64,000 nt of DNA from Abyssogena phaseoliformis symbiont OG214 (GTDB lineage Bacteria > Pseudomonadota > Gammaproteobacteria > PS1 > Pseudothioglobaceae): contig NZ_AP012977.1 in the NCBI RefSeq assembly GCF_016592595.1, positions 1 through 64,000 of the forward strand, given 5' to 3'. The notes beneath the pieces were generated by a model. That model was not told the DNA's origin, did no database searches, and saw only the letters and a list, made by a program, of their open reading frames with translations. Below are positions 1 through 12,043 of this stretch, one piece after another. A program made the position numbers and the translations under genes. Every line of letters starts with the position of its first letter. Within the stretch, counting starts at the first letter, position 1.

Positions 1-18
1 CACTTTAGTATATCATTA

Positions 19-34
19 CTTAATTTTAATTAAG
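19..34. repeat. 16-bp palindrome upstream of dnaA
   Basis: CTTAATTTTAATTAAG is a perfect inverted repeat with two 7-base arms and a TT centre, six bases before the dnaA start. A TATCAT hexamer at 11-16 could be a -10 element. The palindrome could be an operator or part of the origin region, but palindromes of this base composition arise easily in AT-rich DNA. Confidence 0.35.
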
Positions 35-40
35 CTTTAT

Positions 41-1342
41 ATGTCGCAAACTTGGTCACAATGTTTAAACACACTTAGAGACAACATCCCCCTTTCTCAA
101 TATAGTGTATGGATACAACCCTTAAAAGCACTTGAAAATAATAATACTTTATTTTTATTAGCACCCAATTCACAAGTGCTTAACTACATCAATAAGAACC
201 TGAAAGTGCAAATCAAAAATGCGGTTGCGCAACACAACAAAAATCTAAAAATTTTTATCAGTATTGCAACCAATCAAAATTCACAAAACACCCAACAACA
301 CACCTCCCCTTTATTTAAAGACTACACATTTGATAATTTAGTACTGGGCAATGCCAACCAAATGGCCTATGGTGCAACCAAACAAATTGCTGAAAATATA
401 AAAACCTCGCCCTACAATCCTTTTATTATTTATGGTGGTTCAGGGCTTGGAAAAACACACTTAATGCAAGCCGCTGGACACTTGGCAAAAGAGAAAAATC
501 CAAATATTAAAATAATCTATGCGCCTTTAATGGACTTTGTTAGGAACATTACCTCCAGTCTGAGACACAATACCATTGAAAATATTAAAACTTTTTATCA
601 GTCTGCTGACTTATTATTGGTTGATGATATCCATTTAATTGCAGGCAAAGAAAAATCTCAAGAAGAGTTTTTTCATATTTTTAATTTTCTATTCAGTGGT
701 AAAAAGCAAATTATTTTTACCTGTGACCAACCACCTAAAAATATCAAATCGCTAGAAGATCGCTTAAAAACCAGATTTTCCCAAGGTTTAAACCTACAAC
801 TAACCCCGCCAGAATTAGAAATGCGCGCTGCTATTTTACTTAAAAAATCACAAAACAAAAGAATTAACATCAACTTAACAGAAGATACTGCTTTGTTTAT
901 TGCTGGCCATATTGCTTCTAATGTTAGAGACCTTGAAGGCGCACTTCTTAAGCTCAAAGCCTTTGTTGACTTTTCAAAAATAAATAATAATTTTATTTCC
1001 AAAGAAGTGATTGAAACAGCTTTAGGTGATTTAATCAAACCCCAAATTAAAAACATAGACATTAACGATATACAAAAAGAAGTGGCTAAACATTACGCTT
1101 TAACCATCTCGGATTTAAGCTCAAAATCCCGTAAACAACACATGGTACTTGCCAGACAAATGGCAATATTCATTTGCCATGAACTAAGCTCTTTATCACT
1201 GAGTAAAATTGGAAAACATTTTGGAAATCGAGATCATTCCACTGTTTTACATGCGATTAAAAAAATCAAAGAAAAACACCTAGAGAGCATTGAAATAAAG
1301 AATGATTACGAATTAATAAAATTAAAATTAGCCAACTTATAA
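41..1342 (+). CDS. dnaA: Chromosomal replication initiator protein DnaA
   Basis: DnaA binds DnaA boxes at oriC, opens the duplex and recruits the DnaB helicase. The 433-residue product is slightly shorter than the usual 450-470, mainly because the linker after the N-terminal domain (residues about 1-80) is short. The AAA+ core shows Walker A GGSGLGKTHL (about 132-141) and Walker B LLLVDDIHLI (about 190-199). The C-terminal DNA-binding domain carries the family signature GNRDHSTVLHAIKKI near residue 400. It is the first gene of the dnaA-dnaN-recF-gyrB order typical of bacterial origins. There is no clear ribosome binding site before the ATG at 41, but this start gives the expected N-terminus, MSQTWSQCL. 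Confidence 0.98.
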   Translation: MSQTWSQCLNTLRDNIPLSQYSVWIQPLKALENNNTLFLLAPNSQVLNYINKNLKVQIKNAVAQHNKNLKIFISIATNQNSQNTQQHTSPLFKDYTFDNLVLGNANQMAYGATKQIAENIKTSPYNPFIIYGGSGLGKTHLMQAAGHLAKEKNPNIKIIYAPLMDFVRNITSSLRHNTIENIKTFYQSADLLLVDDIHLIAGKEKSQEEFFHIFNFLFSGKKQIIFTCDQPPKNIKSLEDRLKTRFSQGLNLQLTPPELEMRAAILLKKSQNKRININLTEDTALFIAGHIASNVRDLEGALLKLKAFVDFSKINNNFISKEVIETALGDLIKPQIKNIDINDIQKEVAKHYALTISDLSSKSRKQHMVLARQMAIFICHELSSLSLSKIGKHFGNRDHSTVLHAIKKIKEKHLESIEIKNDYELIKLKLANL

Positions 1343-1552
1343 ACATGTCCACACCTAACTTATCCAACCAGCTGTTAACAACATTAATAACCTAGACACT
1401 TTACAAAATTTATGCACATATCCACATTTTTTTACATAAAATACTTAAATGTTATCAACAGACTAAAACTTTATTTTTAAAAGAAAAATAACCATTATTA
1501 ACATAAAATAACCATACTAACAACAACAACAACTTCTTAATAAAAGGATTTT
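1343..1552. other. oriC: Candidate replication origin (dnaA-dnaN spacer with DnaA-box-like sites)
   Basis: This 210-base AT-rich gap has a cluster of 9-mers close to the DnaA box TTATNCACA. TTATGCACA at 1410-1418 is a full match to the relaxed consensus. ATATCCACA at 1418-1426 and TTATCAACA at 1452-1460 each differ by one base, and TTATCCAAC at 1360-1368 and ATGTCCACA at 1345-1353 are weaker. The gap between dnaA and dnaN is a common origin position. No strand-asymmetry calculation was possible, so origin function is inferred. Confidence 0.55.
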
Positions 1553-1555
1553 TTG

Positions 1556-2659
1556 ATGAACACACAACTTACCGTTAAAGAACTACTTGAACCCTTACAA
1601 ACAGTTATTAGTGTGATTGAGAGAAAACAAACATTACCCATCCTTTCCCATGTTCTTATCCAACTTAAAGATAATTTACTAACTTTAACCACAACAGACA
1701 TGGAAATTGAAATAAGAACTTCTCAAGTTATAAAAACTCAAGAAGAAATTTCTTTTACAATTTATGCAAAAGATTTAATTAATATCATCAAAAAATTATC
1801 AGAAGATACCATAATTGAATTTATTATTGAAAGTTCTAAAATTTACATCAAAACTAATAAAAATTCGTTTGAGCTTAATACCTTTAATCATCAAGATTTC
1901 CCGTCATTACCAAAAATAGAAGACAGCGATGTCATTAAAATTAAACGGCATGTTTTAACAGATTTAATTAAAAACACTAGTTTTTCAATGGGTAATCAAG
2001 ATATTAGAGCTTACTTAAACGGTTTATACTTTAAGGTTGATAAAAATAGTATCACCGTTGTTGCAACTGACGGTCATCGACTTTCTATTGGGGAAGTAAA
2101 ACAAGTCAACAACTTATCCAATAGAAAAACAGTTATTTTACCAAGAAAAGCGGTACTTGAATTAACCAAGCTACTTAATAAAAATGGACATGAAGAAATT
2201 AACATCCATTTATCAGATAATTATTTTTATCTTATTAGCGATAATACGACCATTATTAGTCGACTAATTGATGGTAATTTCCCTAATTATTTACAAGTAT
2301 TGCCCACAGATTTTCACAATACCATTATTATTGATCGCTTAGCTTTTTTAAATTCATTACAGCAAGCCTCAATTTTTGTTGAGGAACGAACTAAGGGTGT
2401 TAAATTGGTATTTAAGGATTCACAACTACACATTTTTTCACATTCCGAAAGAGGGCAAGCCAAAACACAAATCAGCACTAAAAATTTTGATAAAGAAATT
2501 GAAATCACATTTAACATTCACTACTTGATTTCAATTTTAGAAAAATTATACACCAATGAAATTAATATGGTAGTGCCTAACGGAGAAAACCAATCTTGTT
2601 TACTAAGTAGTATGAATGACAACATTTATCAATATGTTGTTATGCCTATGCGTATTTAG
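1556..2659 (+). CDS. dnaN: DNA polymerase III beta subunit (sliding clamp)
   Basis: The beta clamp is a ring-shaped dimer that tethers DNA polymerase III to DNA and docks other replication and repair proteins. The 367 residues match the usual length of about 366 for three repeated clamp domains. Recognisable stretches are ERKQTLPILSHVLI near the N-terminus, VATDGHRLS near residue 173 and the C-terminal end QYVVMPMRI. ATG at 1556 is preferred over the TTG at 1553 because it lies at normal distance from AAAGG (1543-1547) and gives the family N-terminus MNTQLTVKELL. recF follows after 13 bases. Confidence 0.98.
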   Translation: MNTQLTVKELLEPLQTVISVIERKQTLPILSHVLIQLKDNLLTLTTTDMEIEIRTSQVIKTQEEISFTIYAKDLINIIKKLSEDTIIEFIIESSKIYIKTNKNSFELNTFNHQDFPSLPKIEDSDVIKIKRHVLTDLIKNTSFSMGNQDIRAYLNGLYFKVDKNSITVVATDGHRLSIGEVKQVNNLSNRKTVILPRKAVLELTKLLNKNGHEEINIHLSDNYFYLISDNTTIISRLIDGNFPNYLQVLPTDFHNTIIIDRLAFLNSLQQASIFVEERTKGVKLVFKDSQLHIFSHSERGQAKTQISTKNFDKEIEITFNIHYLISILEKLYTNEINMVVPNGENQSCLLSSMNDNIYQYVVMPMRI

Positions 2660-2672
2660 TATTATTAATCCC

Positions 2673-3758
2673 ATGGCTTTTATTAATAAACTGTTTATTA
2701 ATCAGTTTCGTAATCTTAATAATCAATTAATTAAACCTGGTAAAAATATTAATTTATATATTGCTGATAATGCTCAGGGAAAAACCAATTTAATTGAAGC
2801 TATTTATTATTTAGGCCATAATCGATCTTTTAAAACCAAAGTTATTAAAGAGCTAATCAATGTAGATAATGATAATTTTCAGCTCAACGCCATTACCGAC
2901 ACACATAGAATTAAATTAGAAAAATCCAGGAAGAAAACCATCATTAACATCAATCAACAACGATTGAAAAACACCAGTGAATTAGCGCAAATACTACCCA
3001 TGCAAATTATGACACCCGACAAAGGCTTTATTGTTAACGGTACACCAAAAAACAAAAGATCCTACCTTGATTGGGGAGTGTTTCACGTGAAACCAACTGT
3101 TTCAAGTTATTTTAAAAATTATAATAAAGCCCTGAAAAATATTAATTCATTGCTTTTAAGCAAAAAAGTACAAGAGCTTGATTTTTGGTTTTTAGAAATT
3201 GCAAAAATATCCACTAAAATTAACCAAGCTAGAGTTGACTATATTAACCAACTTAAAAAAATCCACTCAAATGAAATATTACCTTTATTGTCTGAATTGT
3301 TTAACTCAGTTAAAACTTTTGACTATCAATTTAAATCAGGCTGGCCAAAAGAAGCTGATGCGTTAAATCATCAAAGTATTTATCAATATTTAACTCAAAA
3401 CAAAGTTTTTTTATTAAAAACAAAGTATTTAAATTATGGGCCTCATAAAGCCAGTATTAAATTTTCACTTAATGCAAAAGAAGAGTTTTTATTATCTCGG
3501 GGTGAACAAAAAATCCTATCAATTATATTCTGGCTAACCCAGGTACTAATATTGGTTAAATCAGGTATTAACCCAATTGTACTTATTGATGATATTTCAT
3601 CTGAATTAGACAAGAAAAAAATTAAAATAATACTGCACTATTTAAACACCTTGGATGTACAAACTTTTATAACGAATATTAATCATAATTTACCTTTGAT
3701 TAAAGATGATAGTACAAATATTTTCCATATTAACAAAGGTGTTATCACGCCTTCATAA
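2673..3758 (+). CDS. recF: DNA replication and repair protein RecF
   Basis: RecF is an SMC-like ATPase that helps load RecA at single-strand gaps during replication repair. Walker A DNAQGKTNL lies near residues 31-39, the ABC signature-like LLSRGEQKI near 270, and Walker B VLIDDISSELD near 305. The reading frame is open further upstream, but the ATG at 2673 gives the conserved N-terminus MAFINKLFINQFRNL and starts 13 bases after dnaN, so the two are probably co-transcribed. The 361-residue length is typical. Confidence 0.95.
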   Translation: MAFINKLFINQFRNLNNQLIKPGKNINLYIADNAQGKTNLIEAIYYLGHNRSFKTKVIKELINVDNDNFQLNAITDTHRIKLEKSRKKTIININQQRLKNTSELAQILPMQIMTPDKGFIVNGTPKNKRSYLDWGVFHVKPTVSSYFKNYNKALKNINSLLLSKKVQELDFWFLEIAKISTKINQARVDYINQLKKIHSNEILPLLSELFNSVKTFDYQFKSGWPKEADALNHQSIYQYLTQNKVFLLKTKYLNYGPHKASIKFSLNAKEEFLLSRGEQKILSIIFWLTQVLILVKSGINPIVLIDDISSELDKKKIKIILHYLNTLDVQTFITNINHNLPLIKDDSTNIFHINKGVITPS

Positions 3759-3834
3759 TTTTATTATATCCCTTTAAATATAACAGCATAAACAACACCA
3801 AAAGCCATAAATAAATAGGATTTATCTGTTTGCA

Positions 3835-6275
<2,441 letters not shown>

Positions 6276-6304
6276 TAAAAACCAATACAAATAAGGAGAC
6301 AAGT

Positions 6305-7192
6305 ATGTCAAATAAACATCCAGTTATTGTAGTGACAGGCTCATCGGGCGCTGGAACAACCTTTGTTAAACGTGCTTTTGAGCATATTTTTAGAAAAGAA
6401 AGTATTAATCCTTTGATTGTTGAGGGGGATAGTTATCACAAATATGATCGTACTTCAATGAAAGTAAATGTTAAAAAACAAGAGGATTTAGGTAATAATT
6501 TCTTTTCTCATTTTGGCCCTGATGCTAATTTATTTAACAAAATCGAACAAACTTTCAAAGATTATGGCGAAACAGGCAAATGTGATCGTCGTTATTATTT
6601 GCACTCTGAGGAAGAGGCCGCTGAACACAACCAACGTCTAAACACCGATTTAAACCCAGGCAAGTTTACCCCTTGGGAAGAAGTGGGTGGCGGCACAGAT
6701 TTATTATTTTATGAAGGTTTGCATGGCACTGTAGTTACAGACGATGTAAATATGGCACAATATGGTGATTTAAAAATTGGCGTTGTACCCAGTGTTAATC
6801 TTGAATGGATTCAAAAAATTCATCGTGATAATGTGGAAAGAGGCTATTCAGCAGAAGAAACAGTCGATACCATTTTGCGTAGAATGCCAGATTATATTAA
6901 CTATATAACACCACAATTCTCACAAACAGATATTAATTTCCAACGTGTGGCAACGGTAGATACTTCCAACCCTTTTATTGCTCGAGATATTCCAACACCA
7001 GATGAAAGTTTTGTAGTGATTCGCTTTAATGATTTAGACAAAACACCTGTTAATTTTGTGTACTTATGCAATATGATTAATGGCTCGTTTATGTCCAGAC
7101 GCAATACTATCGTTGTTCCAGGTGGAAAAATGAGCTTAGCAATGGAAATTATTCTTTATCCAATTATTAAAAAAATGATTGAAAATAAGTAA
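6305..7192 (+). CDS. prkB: Phosphoribulokinase, type I (Calvin cycle)
   Basis: The enzyme phosphorylates ribulose 5-phosphate with ATP to give ribulose 1,5-bisphosphate, the substrate of RuBisCO. The P-loop near residues 12-19 reads GSSGAGTT, and VEGDSYHKYDR follows near residues 40-50. FYEGLHG near residue 138 and the 295-residue length fit the bacterial octameric type I enzyme rather than the plant/cyanobacterial form. AAGGAG at 6294-6299 is a strong ribosome binding site. No RuBisCO or other cbb gene adjoins it, so the cycle's genes are dispersed. It is the clearest sign of autotrophy in the window. Confidence 0.95.
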   Translation: MSNKHPVIVVTGSSGAGTTFVKRAFEHIFRKESINPLIVEGDSYHKYDRTSMKVNVKKQEDLGNNFFSHFGPDANLFNKIEQTFKDYGETGKCDRRYYLHSEEEAAEHNQRLNTDLNPGKFTPWEEVGGGTDLLFYEGLHGTVVTDDVNMAQYGDLKIGVVPSVNLEWIQKIHRDNVERGYSAEETVDTILRRMPDYINYITPQFSQTDINFQRVATVDTSNPFIARDIPTPDESFVVIRFNDLDKTPVNFVYLCNMINGSFMSRRNTIVVPGGKMSLAMEIILYPIIKKMIENK

Positions 7193-7209
7193 GTTTTATT
7201 TTTAAGTAG

Positions 7210-8516
7210 ATGCAAGCAACAAACATCCCTTTAAAGCCCAGTTTTTTATTTATTGGTTAAAATTGGATTTTATTAGTTTTGGTGGTCCTGTTGAGAAAAT
7301 CTCTATGATGCACCAAGAACTGGTAGAAAAACGCCGCTGGATTTCTGAACATCGTTTTCTACACGCCCTTAACTACACCATGGTATTGCCAGGCCCTGAA
7401 GCCCAGCAATTAGCCACTTATATTGGCTGGCTAAATGTTTTGGGGGTGCGTGGTGGACTTGTCGCCGGTGTACTGTTTGTCTTGCCTTCTTTGTTTATTT
7501 TAAGCACATTAACTTGGATTTATTTAACCTACAGGCACACTTAACGAAGTTGCCGGTATTTTATATGGTATTAAGCCAGCAGTTACTGCTATTATTTTAT
7601 TTGCTGCTTATCGTATTGGATCTAAAACCCTATCAAACAACATCCTAAGAGTACTCGCTGTGTTGGCATTTATTACAATCTTTGTATATTACAAATGCCT
7701 TTTCCTTATATCGTTGTGATTACTGCACTACTCGGCTATCTAGGCGCACAATTTTCACCAAATACCTTTAAAATTAGCATTCATCACGACGATGGTAAAA
7801 GCAGTTACGGCACAGCGTTGATTGATGATGACACGCCTATTCCTGAACATGCTAAGTTTAAATAGTCTTGTCTGTTAAGTTTTGCTGTAGTTGCTGTAGT
7901 TGGTGTAGTTGGTGTTGTTCTTGGTTTTTTAGTGATGAGTTTTTTTGGACAATAAAGTTCTGCATGATATGGGCGAGTTTTTTACCAAGGCAGCGTTCGT
8001 TACTTTTTGCGGGGCTTATGCAGTCTTGCCTTATATTTATCAAGGTGGGGTTGATCAGCACCACTGGCTAACCGCCACTCAGATGATGGACGATTTAGTA
8101 CTTGGCAAAACCACGCCAGGTTCGTTGATTATAGTAGCGTGGCTTTATAAGCGCAACAGAAAAAGGAGGTCTTTAGCGCAGATTCAATGTTAATGGCAGG
8201 CTTTGCTGGTGCTTCAGTGGCAACTTTTTTCACTTTTTTACCCTTATTTTTATTTATTTTCTTAGGTGGGTCAGGGATTGAAGCCACACGCGGTGATTAA
8301 AAATTAAGCGCCAGTAAAACCGCCGCTGTGGTTGGTGTGATTGTGAATTTAGCTGTATTTTTTGCCCTTGCTATGCTGTATCAAAACCAGCAAATCGATT
8401 GGACTACTCTCGCCATTACTTTCACCGCATTCGTTGCACTATTCTGCTTTAAAATCAGTATTATGAGTGTTATCGCCACCAGTGCTATGATTGGTTTGAG
8501 CGTATCAATGTTTTAA
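7210..8516 (+). pseudogene. chrA: Chromate transporter ChrA, decayed
   Basis: Pieces of a long-form ChrA (CHR family, proposed chromate/proton antiporter with two homologous membrane halves) are spread over three frames. The first half gives [18 protein letters not shown] and [18 protein letters not shown] from 7263 to 7544. It then continues in another frame with NEVAGILYGIKPAV and IVVITALLGYLGAQFSP. The second half gives FFTKAAFVTFCGAYAVLPYIYQ near 7980 and ends in membrane segments at 8328-8516. There is an in-frame stop at 7258, a frameshift just after it, others near 7540, 7690 and 8190, and a 9-bp tandem repeat in the linker. It cannot make a full transporter. The start at 7210 is approximate. 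Confidence 0.85.
7883..7918 (+). repeat. Four tandem copies of a 9-bp unit
   Basis: The unit TGCTGTAGT occurs twice (7883-7891 and 7892-7900), then TGGTGTAGT and TGGTGTTGT follow directly. The array lies in the linker between the two halves of the decayed chrA gene, and each unit adds three codons. It looks like slippage-driven expansion in a gene no longer under selection. Confidence 0.75.
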
Positions 8517-8628
8517 AAAACAGTTAATTTTTATAGTTATATTTAACACAGACAACCAACCCGACCTAGAATATTTGAAATAGAGTAAACTTTAAAACAA
8601 ATTTACTAGACGGGTTATCTCCACTCCG

Positions 8629-9548
8629 TTATACTCGAATCAATTCTAATAACGGCTCAAAAGAGTACATTGCACCTCGTCTACTAGAGGACTCCATAAC
8701 AACTTTTATCAGGCCTGCATTTAATAATACTTTACTAAAACGCGCGGCATTTTGTGGAGAAATACCGCATTTTTTTGACAAGCCATTATTTTTAGAAACA
8801 CCTCTCATAATATCAATATATAAATCCTTCTTTCCTTCTAAGTAGTGGCTCATATAAAAATGTGGCTGAGAAATTAAACCCAACGACTACAGCATGAGTG
8901 TAATTAACATTCTACCAATACGGCCGTTACCATCTTAGGGGTATAACGCTTCAAATTCAATGTGGGTAATAGCGACTTTAACTAATTGAATTTCTGAACT
9001 ATTATCAATATAAGAAAATAAGTCATCTATACCTTGTTGTAAATGTTCAGGCGCTATTGGAGTAAACAATACATGAGTTTTAGTTTTGTCGCTCAGGTAA
9101 TTTTGTTCTGTTTTTAATTTCCCGGGATTTTTATCAATTATTTGACCAAAAGACAGTAATACTTGGTGTGCAGAGCGCAGTAAAAAAATTGAAAATGTTT
9201 GTCCGTCCTCTATAGAGAGCTGAGTTTTGTTGAGTGCCCTTTGGTATAAAAGAGTTTCAACAACTTCATTTCTGACACGAATCGGGCCCGAATCTGAACT
9301 TTCAGCATCGTATTACAATATTTCATAAAGCAACTAGTCGTATCTTCCATTCCTGAAGTGAGTACCGCTTCTTGATTTCTCAGGGGTACAGACAGTATGG
9401 CGCTATTGTGTAAATTTTTAAGTATTTAGTCGTAACAAGACAATGTATCAGTAGCCCGTGTTAACGGTACAATGAGTTTTTCATAGCTTAATGTTGATGG
9501 GAATTTTTCATAATGATATGTAACAGAATCAGTTAAATTGATTGTCAT
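8629..9548 (-). pseudogene. Fic-family protein, decayed
   Basis: Reading the minus strand from an ATG at 9548 gives a typical Fic-family N-terminus, MTINLTDSVTYHYEKFPSTL, then NQEAVLTSGMEDTT, corresponding to the family's TQEAVLSSxIEGT region. The catalytic motif, usually HPFxDGNGRxxR, reads HIEFEALYP-stop-DGNGRIGRML near 8910-8945. The C-terminal winged-helix part, SQPHFYMSHYLEGKKDLYIDIM, is open from 8883 to 8629. Stops also occur near 9430 and 8887 and there are several frame changes. Fic proteins usually attach AMP to target hydroxyl groups. Here the catalytic motif itself is broken, so this copy is inactive. Confidence 0.85.
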
Positions 9549-9610
9549 CGTTTATTTCGACATACCAAAAAAATCGAATTTTACATCAATAAAATAGTTT
9601 TTATTTATTA

Positions 9611-12043
9611 TTAACGAATAACAATATTAACCAACTTATTCGGCACCACAATCACTTTAATGACAGTTTTATTTTTGGTGAATTTAGTAATATTTTCATC
9701 TGCCAATGCTTGCGCTTCAACTTGTGCTTTATCGGCATCAGTGCCAAGCATCAGTTTTGCGCGTAGTTTACCGTTGACTTGCACGATGATTTGCACTTCG
9801 TCTTGAACCAGTGCTGATTTATCAACATTTGGCCATGGTTCATTGATAATTGCTTTTGTGTTACCTAATTTTTGCCATAAGTAGTGGCACAGATGTGGCG
9901 CAATTGGGCTTAGGGTTTTAAGTAGGATGTGGATAGATTCTTGGCGGAGCGCCATAGAAGTTTCGCTGGTATCCTTAAATTTTGATAAGGTGTTGCACAG
10001 TTCCATGAGTGCGGCAATAACGGTATTAAATAAATACCTACGGCTCATATCATCAGTAATTTTGTTAAGTGTTTGATGAGTCTTAAGGCGTATGTCTTTT
10101 TGAGTTTTGTCAAGATTTTTCAAAGTACCAATAGTATGATTTTCATGGTCTTGTATAAAGCCCCTAATCAAACGATAAACCTTGTTAATAAAGCGATGTG
10201 CGCCTTCTAGACCTGAATCACTCCATTCTAGGTCTTGGGTTGGTGGTGCGGCAAACAAGATGAATAGGCGCACTGTATCAGCACCATATTTTTCAATCAT
10301 TTGTGCAGGGTCAACGGTATTGCCTTTGGATTTACTCATCTTGACGCCATCTTTAAGCACCATGCCTTGGGTGAGTAAGTTTTTAAACGGTTCGTCGTTT
10401 TTAATAAAACCCTCATCACGTAATAATTTATTAAAAAAGCGAGCATAAAGTAAGTGCAAAATTGCATGTTCAATACCGCCAATATATTGATCTACACCGC
10501 CATTAGCTAGCCAATAGTTGGCGCGCTCATCTAGAATTTTGTCGCTATTATCTTTGCAAGTATAGCGGGCAAAATACCAAGATGATTCAAAGAAAGTATC
10601 GAAAGTATCGGTTTCTCGTTGTGCTGCCTCGCCACATTTTGGGCAAGTGGTTTGATAAAATTCGGGCATTTTTTTAATCGGCGAGCCAACACCATCAAAA
10701 CTCACCTCCTCAGGCAAGACAACAGGTAAGTCGGTCTCAGGCACTGCTACTACTCCGCAACTTGGGCAGTTGATGATGGGGATTGGGCAGCCCCAATAGC
10801 GTTGGCGTGATACGCCCCAATCACGTAGGCGGTAGTTGGTTTTTTTGCTACCTAGGTTTTTGTCTGTTAAGGTCTTGGCAATGCTGTTAAAGGCTTGGTT
10901 GGAGTCCATGCCGTTAAATTCACCTGAGTTAAACAACACGCCTTTGTCAATCATGGCGTTTTCATCAATGACTTGTTTGATGGCAATGCCGTATTTTTTG
11001 GCAAATTCATAATCCCGTTCATCATGTGCAGGTACACTCATAACTGCGCCTGTGCCGTAACCCATTAAGACAAAATTAGCAATCCAAATGGGCACGTCAT
11101 CATTTGTGATTGGATGCGTGCATTTTAGTCCTGAATCAATGCCTTTTTTGTCCATGGTTTCCATTGCTGCTTCAGTGGTTTTCAGGGTTTTGCACTCGTC
11201 AATAAAGGCCTGTATTTGTGGGTTATTTTTACCTGCTTCAAACGCAAGCGGGTGTTCACTGGCGATAGTTAAATAAGTTACTCCCATCAGAGTGTCTGGG
11301 CGGGTGGTGTAGACTTCAAGTGTATCAGTGCCCTCTCTCGGGAAGGTGATTTCTAAGCCAACGGATTTGCCAATCCAGTTTTTTTGCATGGTTTTGACCG
11401 CGTCGGGCCAACCATCGAGTTTGTCTAAACCACTGAGTAATTCGTCGGCATAATCGGTGATACGCATAAACCATTGTGAGATTTCTTTTTTCTCAATCAG
11501 CGCATCAGAACGCCATCCATGACCATTAATCACCTGCTCATTTGCCAATACGGTTTGATCAACAGGGTCCCAATTGACAATGGCATTTTTCTTATACACC
11601 AAGCCTTTTTCAAATAGCTTAATGAATAACCATTGTTCCCAGCGATAATATTTTGGGTGACAAGTAGAAATTTCGCGCGACCAATCATAGCCAAAACCTA
11701 GTTGGCTTAACTGCTCTCTCATATAATCGATATTTTCATAAGTCCACTTGGCTGGCGGGACTTTGTTCTTTAATGCGGCATTTTCAGCTGGCAGGCCAAA
11801 TCCATCCCAGCCAATCGGCTGCATGACATTTTTGCCCTGCATTTTTTGATAGCGAGAAATCACATCACCAATACTATAATTACGCACATGCCCCATGTGC
11901 AAACGCCCAGACGGATAGGGGAACATACTCAAACAGTAATATTTTTCTTTTGAAGTGTCTTCGCTAACTTCAAAAGATTTGTTTTCTTGCCAATATTTTT
12001 GTGCTTGAGCTTCAATTTGTTGAGCGTTATATTCTGAGTTCAT
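9611..12043 (-). CDS. leuS: Leucine--tRNA ligase
   Basis: LeuRS is a class I synthetase that charges tRNA-Leu and has an editing domain for mischarged residues. The HIGH-type motif is in [15 protein letters not shown] (about residues 42-56) and the KMSKS motif in [15 protein letters not shown] (about 570). The CP1 editing domain has [13 protein letters not shown] near 250, and zinc-ligand-type cysteines appear in [12 protein letters not shown] and [11 protein letters not shown]. The 810-residue length is somewhat short of the usual 860. Its ATG overlaps the pyrD stop codon by four bases (ATGA), so the two are probably translationally coupled. Confidence 0.98.
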   Translation of the reverse strand: MNSEYNAQQIEAQAQKYWQENKSFEVSEDTSKEKYYCLSMFPYPSGRLHMGHVRNYSIGDVISRYQKMQGKNVMQPIGWDGFGLPAENAALKNKVPPAKWTYENIDYMREQLSQLGFGYDWSREISTCHPKYYRWEQWLFIKLFEKGLVYKKNAIVNWDPVDQTVLANEQVINGHGWRSDALIEKKEISQWFMRITDYADELLSGLDKLDGWPDAVKTMQKNWIGKSVGLEITFPREGTDTLEVYTTRPDTLMGVTYLTIASEHPLAFEAGKNNPQIQAFIDECKTLKTTEAAMETMDKKGIDSGLKCTHPITNDDVPIWIANFVLMGYGTGAVMSVPAHDERDYEFAKKYGIAIKQVIDENAMIDKGVLFNSGEFNGMDSNQAFNSIAKTLTDKNLGSKKTNYRLRDWGVSRQRYWGCPIPIINCPSCGVVAVPETDLPVVLPEEVSFDGVGSPIKKMPEFYQTTCPKCGEAAQRETDTFDTFFESSWYFARYTCKDNSDKILDERANYWLANGGVDQYIGGIEHAILHLLYARFFNKLLRDEGFIKNDEPFKNLLTQGMVLKDGVKMSKSKGNTVDPAQMIEKYGADTVRLFILFAAPPTQDLEWSDSGLEGAHRFINKVYRLIRGFIQDHENHTIGTLKNLDKTQKDIRLKTHQTLNKITDDMSRRYLFNTVIAALMELCNTLSKFKDTSETSMALRQESIHILLKTLSPIAPHLCHYLWQKLGNTKAIINEPWPNVDKSALVQDEVQIIVQVNGKLRAKLMLGTDADKAQVEAQALADENITKFTKNKTVIKVIVVPNKLVNIVIR

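Noticed and set aside
7883-7918. CRISPR-like or satellite array
   Set aside because: Units are 9 bases and contiguous, without spacers; it is a short microsatellite only.
7868-8071. Cysteine/tryptophan-rich open frames on both strands over the 9-bp repeats
   Set aside because: They arise from translating the tandem repeat in other frames within a dead chrA gene; not a real metal-binding protein.
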